DNA of 64,000 nucleotides. It comes from Kiritimatiellia bacterium (GTDB lineage Bacteria; Verrucomicrobiota; Kiritimatiellia; UBA8416; YA12-FULL-48-11). Numbering within the stretch: position 1 is the first letter of the stretch; each line of letters starts with the position of its first letter. A model generated the notes under the pieces. It was not told the DNA's origin. It searched no databases and was given only the letters and a program-made list of their open reading frames with translations. Below, in pieces: positions 27,650 through 36,025 of the stretch. The DNA is taken from positions 1,089,393 through 1,153,392 of the forward strand of contig JAQUPZ010000001.1 in the NCBI GenBank assembly GCA_028716365.1, given 5' to 3'. The position numbers were made by a program, and so were the translations under genes.

Positions 27650-27771
27650 TAGGTTGATATATTTGATCCAGTCATAGATTTGGTTCCAGGCCAAAACATC
27701 TGGGCGCGCCATTCTTGAATCACCCTCCGATCCGTATGTTTCCAATGCAATATCAGAGCAGTAAGGTCCGG
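27650..27771 (-). pseudogene. Degenerate ORF tail, copy 2
   Basis: The minus-strand reading gives IALETYGSEG, DSRMARP and AWNQIYDWIKYI, related to the tail at 22691-22860 (shared LAL..Y, M.R, WNQI..W). It has no start codon of its own family and runs on into unrelated sequence on its 3' side. Family unknown. Confidence 0.4.
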
Positions 27772-27853
27772 AAACGATGAGTTTTTACATTTGAGTGACA
27801 ATTATAAAACCATATCTGTAATAATAGCGGCAAATATGAAGAGGAGGAGTGTC

Positions 27854-28195
27854 ATGAAAAGATACATAATGTCAGCAGCAGTTGCCCTGGTATTCGCGGT
27901 ATCAGTGCGTGCCCAGGAGGTAACCACGGTGACAAGGTATGTTTACGTACAACCTCCCCAACCGGTAACTACCAGGTACGTTTATGTACAACCAAGCCCA
28001 CCGCCCGTCCCCAGGATAAGCCTGGGAGATGTTATACTTGGAGCGGCTATTGTATACGGGCTCCATGAGATATCCCATGACAGCCATCATGGCAGTCATT
28101 ATCGTCCCCAGCTAATAAGAGTACCTTCTCACAATACACCCAGGATCAGTTGTTCAAGACCAAGGCCGATGCGGGCAGGAAGGACCCATAGATGA
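27854..28195 (+). CDS. Small exported Tyr/Val/Pro-repeat protein
   Basis: A 113-residue product with a signal peptide ending in VRAQ. Directly after it come two tandem copies of a TRYVYVQP unit separated by proline-rich spacers, then one hydrophobic segment (ISLGDVILGAAIVYGL) and a His/Arg-rich tail. I do not know the family; the repeat plus a glycine-zipper-like hydrophobic stretch suggests an envelope protein. GAGGAGGAG five bases upstream fixes the ATG at 27854. Its stop overlaps the next start (ATGA), so the two small proteins are made together. Confidence 0.65.
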   Translation: MKRYIMSAAVALVFAVSVRAQEVTTVTRYVYVQPPQPVTTRYVYVQPSPPPVPRISLGDVILGAAIVYGLHEISHDSHHGSHYRPQLIRVPSHNTPRISCSRPRPMRAGRTHR

Positions 28196-28386
28196 AAACG
28201 ATACGACTACTGTTATTCGTCTGCGCGTTTGGTATGACAGGCTGCGAGGATAATGATCATCGCGATGGCTGCCACCACGGCGATTCCGATGACTATTATT
28301 CTGATGGATATTATTACCAGGAAGATTATGTGTATTACGATGTTTATGACGTCTGCCCCAACTGCGGAGACATCTATTACTATTGA
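28192..28386 (+). CDS. Small Tyr/Asp-rich lipoprotein
   Basis: A 64-residue prolipoprotein: signal peptide with lipobox MTGC (Cys18), then a short mature part very rich in Asp, Tyr and His that ends in CPNCGDIYYY. The Cys pair and acidic/His residues could bind metal, but nothing proves it. It is translationally coupled to the preceding small exported protein, which suggests that they act together at the outer surface. Confidence 0.6.
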   Translation: MKTIRLLLFVCAFGMTGCEDNDHRDGCHHGDSDDYYSDGYYYQEDYVYYDVYDVCPNCGDIYYY

Positions 28387-28420
28387 TTGACCTGACCCCC
28401 TGAAACGAGTCCGCTGATAG

Positions 28421-28606
28421 AGTAAGGCTGGGGATAGGAATACCGCTGCTGTAACCAGAAAATCACACTACAACGGCCCTTGCAAGATTCTCTTGGATTG
28501 GCTTGAAGCAGTTTTCGACCGTGACTGTCGCAAGGCAAGAAAGGTCTGCAAGTTTTCCACACACAGCCTGATAAAGAATCTCAAGGTTAACAACCTACTG
28601 CAATAA
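28421..28606 (+). pseudogene. Possible degenerate ORF remnant
   Basis: A 61-codon open stretch (SHYNGPCKILLDWLEAVF..., THSLIKNL) with no start codon and a TAG just upstream. Composition looks protein-like, and it may be the tail of a lost gene, but I cannot assign a family, and it could be chance. The rest of 28387-28606 shows nothing. Confidence 0.2.
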
Positions 28607-29557
28607 TCACCTTGAAGCGGTAAATTGACTTCCAGCCATTGTATTACCATTCACCGTGGCTGAAGTTGATTCACCGTTTCCGTCTATATCGGTGAAACTA
28701 AAAGTAAAAACGTTCCCATTTACAGAGCCTGACAATGGGTAAACAGTTGTCAAATCAGGCCCTGATATCCGAATCGTTCCCGATACGCTGGTTCCCGACT
28801 GACTGAGATTCAGCGTAACGGACTGTCCGGGGTTTTCTCCGCTGGTGCTTACCCCGTGCCACGTTCCCGAAACATCAACCGTGCCGGATGGAACCAGTTG
28901 AGTTCCCGTGGTCACCCCTGTTCCACTGTGACTACTGCTTCCACCGCCGCCGCCACTATTACTTGCAATAGCAACACCGCCTCCAACAGCAACTACCCCG
29001 CCGGCTGTTGACCAGTAAGGATGTTTTCCAATCCACTGACCGATGGACTTGAACATCCCGGCTCCACCTTTACCCATAGCTATCGAACTTTTCCCGACTG
29101 CACTGCTGTAAGTACTGAACTGGTCTGCAAGACGTACTTCAAGTTTTGCCGCCTTCTGTCCCTTGTCCATGGCAAGCTTGAGCACATTCCTGGCCTTGCC
29201 GGTCTTGTCATTGGCGGATTCAATTTGCTCTATGACACCTTTCTGGCCCGCGGACGTACCGGACGAACTCTTAACGGTCCATTTATACAGCTTGTTAGCC
29301 TGATCACTTGACACATTTACTACCTTACCGTCCTTGTCATATGCCGTTACTGCAAAACTCTTCTGTACTTCCGCCTTGCTGGCATCTTCCGGCTGTGCCT
29401 TATCGATCTGTTTTACAACTATCCTCTTTATCGCCTTGGCGAGATAGATAAGTCTCTCCGCCTCATCCAACTGCGCAGTCGCCGTCATTTGGAAAACAAA
29501 CATGGATAAAACGGCGGTAACCAACATACGGCATCCTCTCACATTCCGACTTGTCAT
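28607..29557 (-). CDS. Tandem paralogue A: exported protein with variable C-terminal beta domain
   Basis: A 316-residue exported protein with a signal peptide (about residues 10-28, ending ATAQ). Residues 29-180 are charged and mostly helical, 185-203 form a Gly/Val-rich hydrophobic segment (STAGGVVAVGGGVAIAS), 204-222 a Gly/Ser linker, and 230-316 a beta-rich domain (GTWHG, SQSGTSVSGTI, LSGSVNGN.F.FSF, TVNGNTMAGS). Residues 1-228 are identical to those of paralogue B, while the beta domain differs at many positions. Function unknown. GGGAGGAAC lies 5 bases upstream of the ATG. Confidence 0.75.
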   Translation of the reverse strand: MTSRNVRGCRMLVTAVLSMFVFQMTATAQLDEAERLIYLAKAIKRIVVKQIDKAQPEDASKAEVQKSFAVTAYDKDGKVVNVSSDQANKLYKWTVKSSSGTSAGQKGVIEQIESANDKTGKARNVLKLAMDKGQKAAKLEVRLADQFSTYSSAVGKSSIAMGKGGAGMFKSIGQWIGKHPYWSTAGGVVAVGGGVAIASNSGGGGGSSSHSGTGVTTGTQLVPSGTVDVSGTWHGVSTSGENPGQSVTLNLSQSGTSVSGTIRISGPDLTTVYPLSGSVNGNVFTFSFTDIDGNGESTSATVNGNTMAGSQFTASR

Positions 29558-29573
29558 GATTTGTTCCTCCCTA
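28871..29573. repeat. 703-bp direct repeat, copy A
   Basis: Identical by eye to 29919-30621 at a constant offset of 1048 bp, with no gaps. It covers the ribosome-binding site and the first three quarters of the 316-codon gene; identity stops abruptly at the codons where the C-terminal beta domain begins. Confidence 0.9.
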
Positions 29574-29654
29574 TCGGTTTTAAAAACGTGTATCTTCTTT
29601 AGACCATTGTGTTTGTTGACAACTATATCTCAGATCAAAGCCTAAAAAGTTCAA

Positions 29655-30605
29655 TCACCTTGAAAGGGTCGCTCCGCTTCCAGCCATTGTATTACCATTC
29701 ACCGTCAATGTATGTGACTCACGATTTCCATCCAAGTTGGTGAAACTGAAACTGAAAGTGTTTCCATTGACGGAGCCTGACAATGATGCAACAGATGACT
29801 CACCAAACCCTGCTATCTGAATCGTTCCTGATACGCTGGTTCCGGACTGGCTGAGATTAAACGTAAGGGACTGTCCGGGGTGTTCTCCGCTGGTGGTTGT
29901 CCCATGCCACGTTCCCGTAACATCAACCGTGCCGGATGGAACCAGTTGAGTTCCCGTGGTCACCCCTGTTCCACTGTGACTACTGCTTCCACCGCCGCCG
30001 CCACTATTACTTGCAATAGCAACACCGCCTCCAACAGCAACTACCCCGCCGGCTGTTGACCAGTAAGGATGTTTTCCAATCCACTGACCGATGGACTTGA
30101 ACATCCCGGCTCCACCTTTACCCATAGCTATCGAACTTTTCCCGACTGCACTGCTGTAAGTACTGAACTGGTCTGCAAGACGTACTTCAAGTTTTGCCGC
30201 CTTCTGTCCCTTGTCCATGGCAAGCTTGAGCACATTCCTGGCCTTGCCGGTCTTGTCATTGGCGGATTCAATTTGCTCTATGACACCTTTCTGGCCCGCG
30301 GACGTACCGGACGAACTCTTAACGGTCCATTTATACAGCTTGTTAGCCTGATCACTTGACACATTTACTACCTTACCGTCCTTGTCATATGCCGTTACTG
30401 CAAAACTCTTCTGTACTTCCGCCTTGCTGGCATCTTCCGGCTGTGCCTTATCGATCTGTTTTACAACTATCCTCTTTATCGCCTTGGCGAGATAGATAAG
30501 TCTCTCCGCCTCATCCAACTGCGCAGTCGCCGTCATTTGGAAAACAAACATGGATAAAACGGCGGTAACCAACATACGGCATCCTCTCACATTCCGACTT
30601 GTCAT
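29655..30605 (-). CDS. Tandem paralogue B: exported protein with variable C-terminal beta domain
   Basis: Same length and layout as paralogue A (signal peptide, charged helical part, Gly/Val-rich hydrophobic segment, Gly/Ser linker, C-terminal beta domain). The C-terminal domain keeps the frame motifs GTWHG, NLSQSGTSVSGTI, LSGSVNGN and TVNGNTMAGS but changes the residues between them (for example IAGFGESSVAS against ISGPDLTTVYP). All differences are substitutions, since the two copies align without indels. The gene probably lies upstream of A in one transcript, 97 bp apart. Function unknown. Confidence 0.75.
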   Translation of the reverse strand: MTSRNVRGCRMLVTAVLSMFVFQMTATAQLDEAERLIYLAKAIKRIVVKQIDKAQPEDASKAEVQKSFAVTAYDKDGKVVNVSSDQANKLYKWTVKSSSGTSAGQKGVIEQIESANDKTGKARNVLKLAMDKGQKAAKLEVRLADQFSTYSSAVGKSSIAMGKGGAGMFKSIGQWIGKHPYWSTAGGVVAVGGGVAIASNSGGGGGSSSHSGTGVTTGTQLVPSGTVDVTGTWHGTTTSGEHPGQSLTFNLSQSGTSVSGTIQIAGFGESSVASLSGSVNGNTFSFSFTNLDGNRESHTLTVNGNTMAGSGATLSR

Positions 30606-30621
30606 GATTTGTTCCTCCCTA
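29919..30621. repeat. 703-bp direct repeat, copy B
   Basis: Partner of 28871-29573; see that entry for its limits. Just beyond the ribosome-binding site and in the 3' quarter of the gene the two copies diverge. Confidence 0.9.
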
Positions 30622-30834
30622 CTGGTTTTGAAATCCCGCGTCTTCTAAATTAGCTGACAACCATATCTTAGATGTCCCGCCATAACCAGATATTTTGTCT
30701 ACAGGATTGTTTGTCGAATTGTGCCTTTATCTTTCAAATGCATCCCAAAAGAGCGTTACTGTTGATATAATTTGCTAATATCTTGCCAGCCCTGAGAATT
30801 GATCTAAAATGGGTAGCATTATGGAGATTAGTTA

Positions 30835-31257
30835 ATGATGACAAAGCAATACAATAGGCCAATGTTGCTTGGAAAATTGGTCGTCGCTCTGGCCGTTGGC
30901 GTAGTCCTGAGTGGGCTTATGACAGGTTGCGAAGATAGTGATGATGCCCTCAACGTTTTTCCCGGCAACTCAATCATTGGCCCGAATGTTTCGACATTTA
31001 CCCTTGCCGTTGTGAGTGCGACACGGGAAATTGCGTTACCGCTCGAATGGAGCGTTTCCAACCCCGAGTTTGGCAGCATTACATCTACTTCCGGCTACTC
31101 TGCCGTTTACACGCGAACTGCAAGCAACGGAGAAAACAGTGTTATTGTCTACGATCAGCACGGTACGAAAGGAGAGGCGTCAGTGGATCAGGTTGCATAT
31201 GACACTGGACATCCCGGAACGCCAACCAATACGACAATCAACACAACTACCCAATAA
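30835..31257 (+). CDS. Lipoprotein of unknown function
   Basis: A 140-residue prolipoprotein with a hydrophobic signal and lipobox MTGC (Cys32), followed by an acidic EDSDD stretch. The mature domain (LEWSVSNPEFGSITST, YTRTASNGENSVIVYDQHG) resembles bacterial Ig-like beta sandwiches in rhythm, though no family can be named. GGAG lies nine bases before two adjacent ATGs (30835, 30838). The 3' end overlaps the converging aat gene by 11 bp. Confidence 0.65.
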   Translation: MMTKQYNRPMLLGKLVVALAVGVVLSGLMTGCEDSDDALNVFPGNSIIGPNVSTFTLAVVSATREIALPLEWSVSNPEFGSITSTSGYSAVYTRTASNGENSVIVYDQHGTKGEASVDQVAYDTGHPGTPTNTTINTTTQ

Positions 31258-31930
31258 ACCTCGGATGGTCGGAAGTGTCACAAGAAAGCGCTTTACTTAA
31301 CAGGGACAGAAAATCGTTGCGGGGAATTTCTTCTGCCCCAAAGCGGAGAAGGTGGTCAGTATAAACCTGGCAGTCAATGAGCTTAAAGCCCTCTGTTTTA
31401 AGGCGTTGCATCAATGTTACAAATCCAACCTTGCTTGCATCTGAAACGTGCGTGAACATTGATTCACCGAAAAAACATTTGCCCAGCGAGATACCATAGA
31501 GGCCGCCTGCAAGCTTCTCTTTCAACCAGACTTCTACTGAATGGGCATAACCGGCTTTGTGAAGGGCGTAATATGCCCTGATCATATCATCGGTGATCCA
31601 TGTGCCGTCCTGGTAAGGGCGTTTGACTGTCCGGCAGTTTTCGATGACGGCTTTAAAATTCTTATCGAAAGTAACACGAAATTTTCCGCTCTTGATAATA
31701 CGCTGCAGGCTTTTTGCCACTTTGAGTTTTTCGGGAAACAACACGAACCTTGGATCCGGCGACCACCAGATGATTGGTTCCTCGTCGGAATACCATGGGA
31801 AGATACCGGAACTATATGCAAGAAGAAGCCGTTTAACACTCAAATCCCCGCCGACTGCAAGTATTCCATTTTCTTCTGCGAGACGTACGGGTGGGAAAAT
31901 GAGTTTACTGCCCAGTCGGAATACCGGCAT
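31247..31930 (-). CDS. aat: Leucyl/phenylalanyl-tRNA-protein transferase
   Basis: Aat adds Leu or Phe from charged tRNA to proteins with N-terminal Arg or Lys, marking them for ClpAP. The 227-residue protein has the complete family pattern: FPPVRLAEENGILAVGGDL, YSSGIFPWYSDEEPI, WWSPDPR, GGLYGISLGKCFFGESMF and LIDCQVYTDHL. Its ATG overlaps the clpS stop by one base, so the N-end-rule adaptor and the tagging enzyme are translated together. Confidence 0.97.
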   Translation of the reverse strand: MPVFRLGSKLIFPPVRLAEENGILAVGGDLSVKRLLLAYSSGIFPWYSDEEPIIWWSPDPRFVLFPEKLKVAKSLQRIIKSGKFRVTFDKNFKAVIENCRTVKRPYQDGTWITDDMIRAYYALHKAGYAHSVEVWLKEKLAGGLYGISLGKCFFGESMFTHVSDASKVGFVTLMQRLKTEGFKLIDCQVYTDHLLRFGAEEIPRNDFLSLLSKALSCDTSDHPRFIG

Positions 31931-32226
31931 TATATCTTCTCCGCTGTGGCGGTAAGACCCATGGAGTGAAGCTGTTGACAGTGTGTTCTGGCCGATTCGG
32001 CGCCTTCGACCTCGGCTATGGCTTTACCGTTGTTATGGGCTTCCAGCATGATCTTGATGGCCAGGGAAGCCTCGTGATGGAAAACCTGTTGCAGACAGTT
32101 CACCACGTAAAACGCATCGTTGTAGTTGTCATTGTGCAGGACCACCTGGTACATGTCTTCCACTTTTTCCTGAGAGACAACCCCGACAATTATCACCGGA
32201 TCATTTTTATTTGGTTTTTCAATCAT
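31930..32226 (-). CDS. clpS: ATP-dependent Clp protease adaptor
   Basis: ClpS delivers N-degron proteins to ClpA. The 98-residue product has the adaptor core: VVLHNDNYNDAFYVV with the Asn/Asp pocket residues, then VFHHEASLAIKIMLEAHNNGKAI. The Asp-Asn-Tyr loop and a short polar N-terminus fit the family. I start at the ATG at 32226; the open frame extends to 32445, but that extension does not resemble ClpS. It is the first gene of clpS-aat. Confidence 0.95.
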   Translation of the reverse strand: MIEKPNKNDPVIIVGVVSQEKVEDMYQVVLHNDNYNDAFYVVNCLQQVFHHEASLAIKIMLEAHNNGKAIAEVEGAESARTHCQQLHSMGLTATAEKI

Positions 32227-32250
32227 GGCTGATTTGTTTAATATACCATT

Positions 32251-32256
32251 ATTATA
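32251..32256 (-). promoter_or_regulatory. Candidate -10 box for clpS-aat
   Basis: On the minus strand TATAAT, a perfect -10 hexamer, lies 25 bases before the clpS ATG. A -35 (TTCCAA, 17 bases upstream) is poor, so the promoter is tentative. Confidence 0.35.
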
Positions 32257-32480
32257 ACAAATCAATTTCAGTTTGGAAGTGTAACATTCGAATCTATTCT
32301 TTCTTACTGTAATAAACATTTGGATGTTGCGATTTGAAAGAAGAAAAAAGTTGTATTGGGAGGACGGCAGTTGTAGGTTTCTCCCATCCTTTAAGTCGAC
32401 AAATGTGACAAGAAACTGGTAATCGTTTCCGCTGACTTGCATCAAAAGGCCTGTCTTGTAATTCTAAGGAGGAGCAGACG

Positions 32481-33920
32481 ATGAAACCGATCACTCGCAG
32501 GAGATTCCTGAATAATTCCCTAGTAGCAGGAGCCATGTTATCTATGCCATTTTCCCGTGTGTTGGGGGCCAACAATGATATCCGGGTTGCAGTTGTGGGC
32601 ATTCGCGGGAAGGGAAGTTCCCATATACAGATGTTCAGCAATCTTCCCGGTGTTCGAGTAGTGGCTATCTGCGATGTTGACAGCGAAGCTCTTGACAGGG
32701 AAAAAAAGAAACTCGCAGACCGAAAGATCAACGTAGATACCTATTCGGATTACCGTAAACTGCTGGAAGACAAAAACATTGATGCTGTTGTCACTGCGAC
32801 ACCGAACCATTGGCATGCCCTGGTAACGGTCTGGGCATGCCAGGCAGGCAAGGATGTATATGTCGAAAAGCCTGTTTCTCATAACATATTGGAAGGCAGG
32901 CGAATGCTTGAAGCCTCACGTACGTATAACTGTATCGTTCAGTCAGGCACGCAGAGACGTTCTGATGAAGGTTTCCCGGAAGCCATCAAACATATCCATG
33001 ATGGAAATCTCGGGAAAATAAAGCTGATAAGGGGCTTGATTTATATTCGCCGTGGCAGTATCGGAAAGGTGGATGGTCCTCAGCCGATACCTCCCACGAT
33101 TGATTACAACCTCTGGTGTGGGCCGGCTCCAATGGAACCATTAATGAGAAAAAAACTCCATTATGACTGGCACTGGATCTGGTCAACCGGAAACGGCGAT
33201 TTCGGGAATAACGGCATACATTACCTGGATTTATGTCGCCTGGCCCTGGGTGAAAATCGCCTGCCGCCCCGTGTGATCAGTATTGGAGGACGTTTTGGTT
33301 ATGTTGATGATGGCCGTACCCCTAATACACAGATTGTACTTTTGGATTATCAGCCGGTACCCATTATTTTCGAAGTCCGAGGTTTGCCGCGGGCTGAAGG
33401 TGATCCGGCAATGGATTCGTATAAAGGACTTCGGGGGGGATTGATTGTCCATTGTGAAAATGGTTATTTAACCTGGAGTGATGGCGGCTGGACGTATGAT
33501 AATGACGGTAAGAAAATCAAACAGTTCAAAGGTACGGGTGGGAGGGGGCATCACGAGAATTTTATAAAAGCAGTAAGAAGTCGGAACATCAGTGACCTCA
33601 AGGCGGATATTCGCGAAGGTCATTTATCCGCTGCGCTTTGTCACATGGGTAATATTTCCCATATTGTCGGTAAAGAGGTGTCCTCTGACCAGGTTCTTGA
33701 AGTTGTTAAAAGTGACAAGGTACTGGCAGAAACTTTTGACCGTTTTGAACAGCACCTGCTGGCTAATAAAGTGAATTTCAAGGCCACACCCAGGATCCTT
33801 GGACCAATGCTGACAATGGATCCTGCAACAGAGCGATTTACGGGTGATTTTGCCGACTCTGCCAACAAGTTACTGACCCGGGAGTATCGGAAGCCGTTTG
33901 TTGTTCCAGAGCAGGTGTAG
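32481..33920 (+). CDS. Tat-exported Gfo/Idh/MocA-family oxidoreductase
   Basis: A 479-residue NAD(P)-dependent oxidoreductase with a twin-arginine signal (TRRRFLNNS, hydrophobic ANNLVAGAM-like segment). The N-terminal Rossmann fold (IRVAVVGIRGKGSSH, about residue 35) precedes the family motif EKPVSHN with its catalytic Lys, and a C-terminal alpha/beta domain. Members act on sugars or inositols; substrate is unknown. Export of folded, cofactor-loaded enzymes of this family is common in planctomycetes and verrucomicrobia. GGAGG lies upstream of the ATG. It stands alone, 168 bp before the DUF1549 gene, and a second member lies at 58794. Confidence 0.9.
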   Translation: MKPITRRRFLNNSLVAGAMLSMPFSRVLGANNDIRVAVVGIRGKGSSHIQMFSNLPGVRVVAICDVDSEALDREKKKLADRKINVDTYSDYRKLLEDKNIDAVVTATPNHWHALVTVWACQAGKDVYVEKPVSHNILEGRRMLEASRTYNCIVQSGTQRRSDEGFPEAIKHIHDGNLGKIKLIRGLIYIRRGSIGKVDGPQPIPPTIDYNLWCGPAPMEPLMRKKLHYDWHWIWSTGNGDFGNNGIHYLDLCRLALGENRLPPRVISIGGRFGYVDDGRTPNTQIVLLDYQPVPIIFEVRGLPRAEGDPAMDSYKGLRGGLIVHCENGYLTWSDGGWTYDNDGKKIKQFKGTGGRGHHENFIKAVRSRNISDLKADIREGHLSAALCHMGNISHIVGKEVSSDQVLEVVKSDKVLAETFDRFEQHLLANKVNFKATPRILGPMLTMDPATERFTGDFADSANKLLTREYRKPFVVPEQV

Positions 33921-34088
33921 CGGGTAGAAAAGGATGAAAATGCCTTGACTTGTAGTACGTTGGAGTTATCATTATTAGTGGAAATTGGGATAAGAATGTA
34001 AGTTCGAGTGTTCTAGAATTGCTCTCCTCTAAAAGCAATTTCTTATTCAAAGTGTATTCTGGCGTAAAATAAACTTAGGAAATGCTGA

Positions 34089-35969
34089 ATGAAAACGTTC
34101 CTGACTTCGATTATTTCTTTTCTGATGGTTCTGAATATAATTGCTGCACCAGCGCCGACGACGCCAAAATCTGCAAAAGATGCGAAAGCAACAGCATCGA
34201 AACCTGTAAAAAAAGCGGTAACAAAGGCAACTGCAACAGCGCAAAAGTCTGCATCAAAGGCACCAGCAACTGTAGCGGCACCGACAAATATATATGCAGC
34301 GATAACAATGTTGTCAGAGACCAATCTTTATGAAATCGCTGGTACCGTAACCCCTGAGTGTCAGATTGACAAAATCGTTTTCCGCAAGTTGTCGAAAATG
34401 GGCATAAAACCGCTTATCTGTTCCGATGCGGTGTTCGTCCGGCGTGCATTTGTGGATGTGATTGGTACGATACCCACTGTAAAGGAAGCAAGAGATTTTA
34501 TTCAGGATAAGGACCCGAACAAACGCAAGGCCTTGATTGATAATCTGCTGGAACGGAATGAATATGCCGATTACTGGGCAATGAAATGGGGTGATATCCT
34601 GAAGATCAAGGCGGAGTTCCCTGTCAATTTGTGGCCCAATGCGGCACAGGCATATCACCACTGGATTCGCTCGTCTCTCAGGGATAACAAACCTTATGAC
34701 AAATTTGTCCGTGAAATGCTTGTGTCGAACGGAAGTAATTTCCGTGTTGGACCGGTCAACTTCTATCGCGCCGTGCAAAACAAGACCCCGGAAGGGCTTG
34801 CAACTGTTGTGGCCCTGGTATTCATGGGGTCAAGGGCTGAGAATTGGCCGACAAATACTTTAATAGGAATGGAGGCCTTCTTTTCGCAGATCACTTATAA
34901 GCCCACAAGGGAATGGAAAGAGGAAGTAGTTTTCTGGGATACTGAGAAAGATTACACGCTTCAACAGGAAGCAATTGCCGCTGCTGAAGCCCTGGCAACA
35001 AATGTTGCATCGTCGGCTACCAACGCCGTATCCAAACAAGCCACTAATGCCGTGGCGAAACAGGTTACCAATGCGGTACCGCAGGTTACAATTGTACCTC
35101 CAGTTGCGAAAGTACCGCGAGAGGGGGTTTTCCCCGATGGGAAAAAAGTCAAATTGCCCCGGGACCGGGATCCGCGTGAGATTTTTGCAGACTGGTTGAT
35201 TACGCCTAAAAATCCATGGTTCACAAAAAATATCGTAAATCGCATGTGGTCCTGGCTGTTGGGGCGGGGTATCATTCATGAGCCGGACGACATTCGGCCG
35301 GACAATCCGCCAAGCAATCCAGAACTTCTGGAATACTTGCAGAAAGAGTTTGTTGCAAGTCATTACGACATGAAACGCATGTTTCGATTGATCCTGAATT
35401 CAAAAACATATCAACTCTCCTCGATCAATTCCAAGCCTGGTGATCCCAAAGCTGAGGCCAATTTTGCCTTCTATCCAGTGCGCAGACTGGACGCTGAAGT
35501 ATTAATCGATGTCATAAACAAATTTACCGGTCAGTCGGATCTGTATACGAGCGCCATTCCGGAGCCGTTTACCTTTATCCCGGACAACAAGCCATCGGTT
35601 GCAATTATGGACGGCAGTATTTCCAGTTCTTTCCTGGAGTTATTTGGTCGTCCGGCGCGCGCTACCGGTCTGGAAAAGGAACGTATGAATCGTCCTCTTG
35701 CAACCCAGCGGATGTACCTTCTGAATTCAGGTCAAATTCAGCGCAAGCTTGAAACAGGCCCCATGCTTAAATTCGTTTTGGGTAAAAATCACAGATCACC
35801 AGAGATCACAGAAGATATTTACCTGACAATTCTTTCACGTTTTCCGACATTTGCCGAAGTGAAGAATGTAGAAGAATATGCAAAGTTGGGCGTGGTAAAA
35901 GGGCGTGATATGTGGGTTGATCTGGGCTGGGCATTGCTCAACAGCGAGGAATTTCTCTATAGGCATTAA
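34089..35969 (+). CDS. DUF1549/DUF1553-domain exported protein
   Basis: A 626-residue exported protein with a signal peptide ending IIAAPA, then a low-complexity Ala/Lys/Thr stretch (about 20-70). DUF1549 covers about 90-290 (RRAFVDVIGTIPTVKEARDFI, YADYWAMKWGDIL, YDKFVREML). A second low-complexity linker with three ATNAV repeats (about 305-335) leads to DUF1553 (about 365-620: PWFTKNIVNRMWSWLLGRGI, RRLDAEVLIDVI). The family is typical of Planctomycetes and relatives; biochemical role is not known. No CxxCH haem motif is present, unlike many cytochrome-fused relatives. It is followed by a DUF1501 gene after 56 bp, the usual pairing. Confidence 0.9.
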   Translation: MKTFLTSIISFLMVLNIIAAPAPTTPKSAKDAKATASKPVKKAVTKATATAQKSASKAPATVAAPTNIYAAITMLSETNLYEIAGTVTPECQIDKIVFRKLSKMGIKPLICSDAVFVRRAFVDVIGTIPTVKEARDFIQDKDPNKRKALIDNLLERNEYADYWAMKWGDILKIKAEFPVNLWPNAAQAYHHWIRSSLRDNKPYDKFVREMLVSNGSNFRVGPVNFYRAVQNKTPEGLATVVALVFMGSRAENWPTNTLIGMEAFFSQITYKPTREWKEEVVFWDTEKDYTLQQEAIAAAEALATNVASSATNAVSKQATNAVAKQVTNAVPQVTIVPPVAKVPREGVFPDGKKVKLPRDRDPREIFADWLITPKNPWFTKNIVNRMWSWLLGRGIIHEPDDIRPDNPPSNPELLEYLQKEFVASHYDMKRMFRLILNSKTYQLSSINSKPGDPKAEANFAFYPVRRLDAEVLIDVINKFTGQSDLYTSAIPEPFTFIPDNKPSVAIMDGSISSSFLELFGRPARATGLEKERMNRPLATQRMYLLNSGQIQRKLETGPMLKFVLGKNHRSPEITEDIYLTILSRFPTFAEVKNVEEYAKLGVVKGRDMWVDLGWALLNSEEFLYRH

Positions 35970-36025
35970 CAGGAGTAAAGATACTTTTCCAGTATAACCG
36001 GACAAGTAACGAAAGGAGACTGAAT

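Larger units (their letters stand above)
27436..27853. other. Gene-free junction with relics
   Basis: These 418 bp hold no convincing intact gene. They contain a tRNA-like 3' fragment (27498-27540), the second degenerate ORF tail (27650-27771) and, inside it, a 12-base copy of the tRNA-Glu 3' end (27700-27711). The far right end supplies the leader of the next gene, with a strong GAGGAGGAG ribosome-binding site at 27841-27849. Confidence 0.6.

Noticed and set aside
29021..29311. 96-residue ORF on the plus strand, repeated exactly at 30069-30359
   Set aside because: It is antisense to the constant part of the tandem paralogues. The exact duplication merely reflects the 703-bp repeat, and it has no ribosome-binding site.
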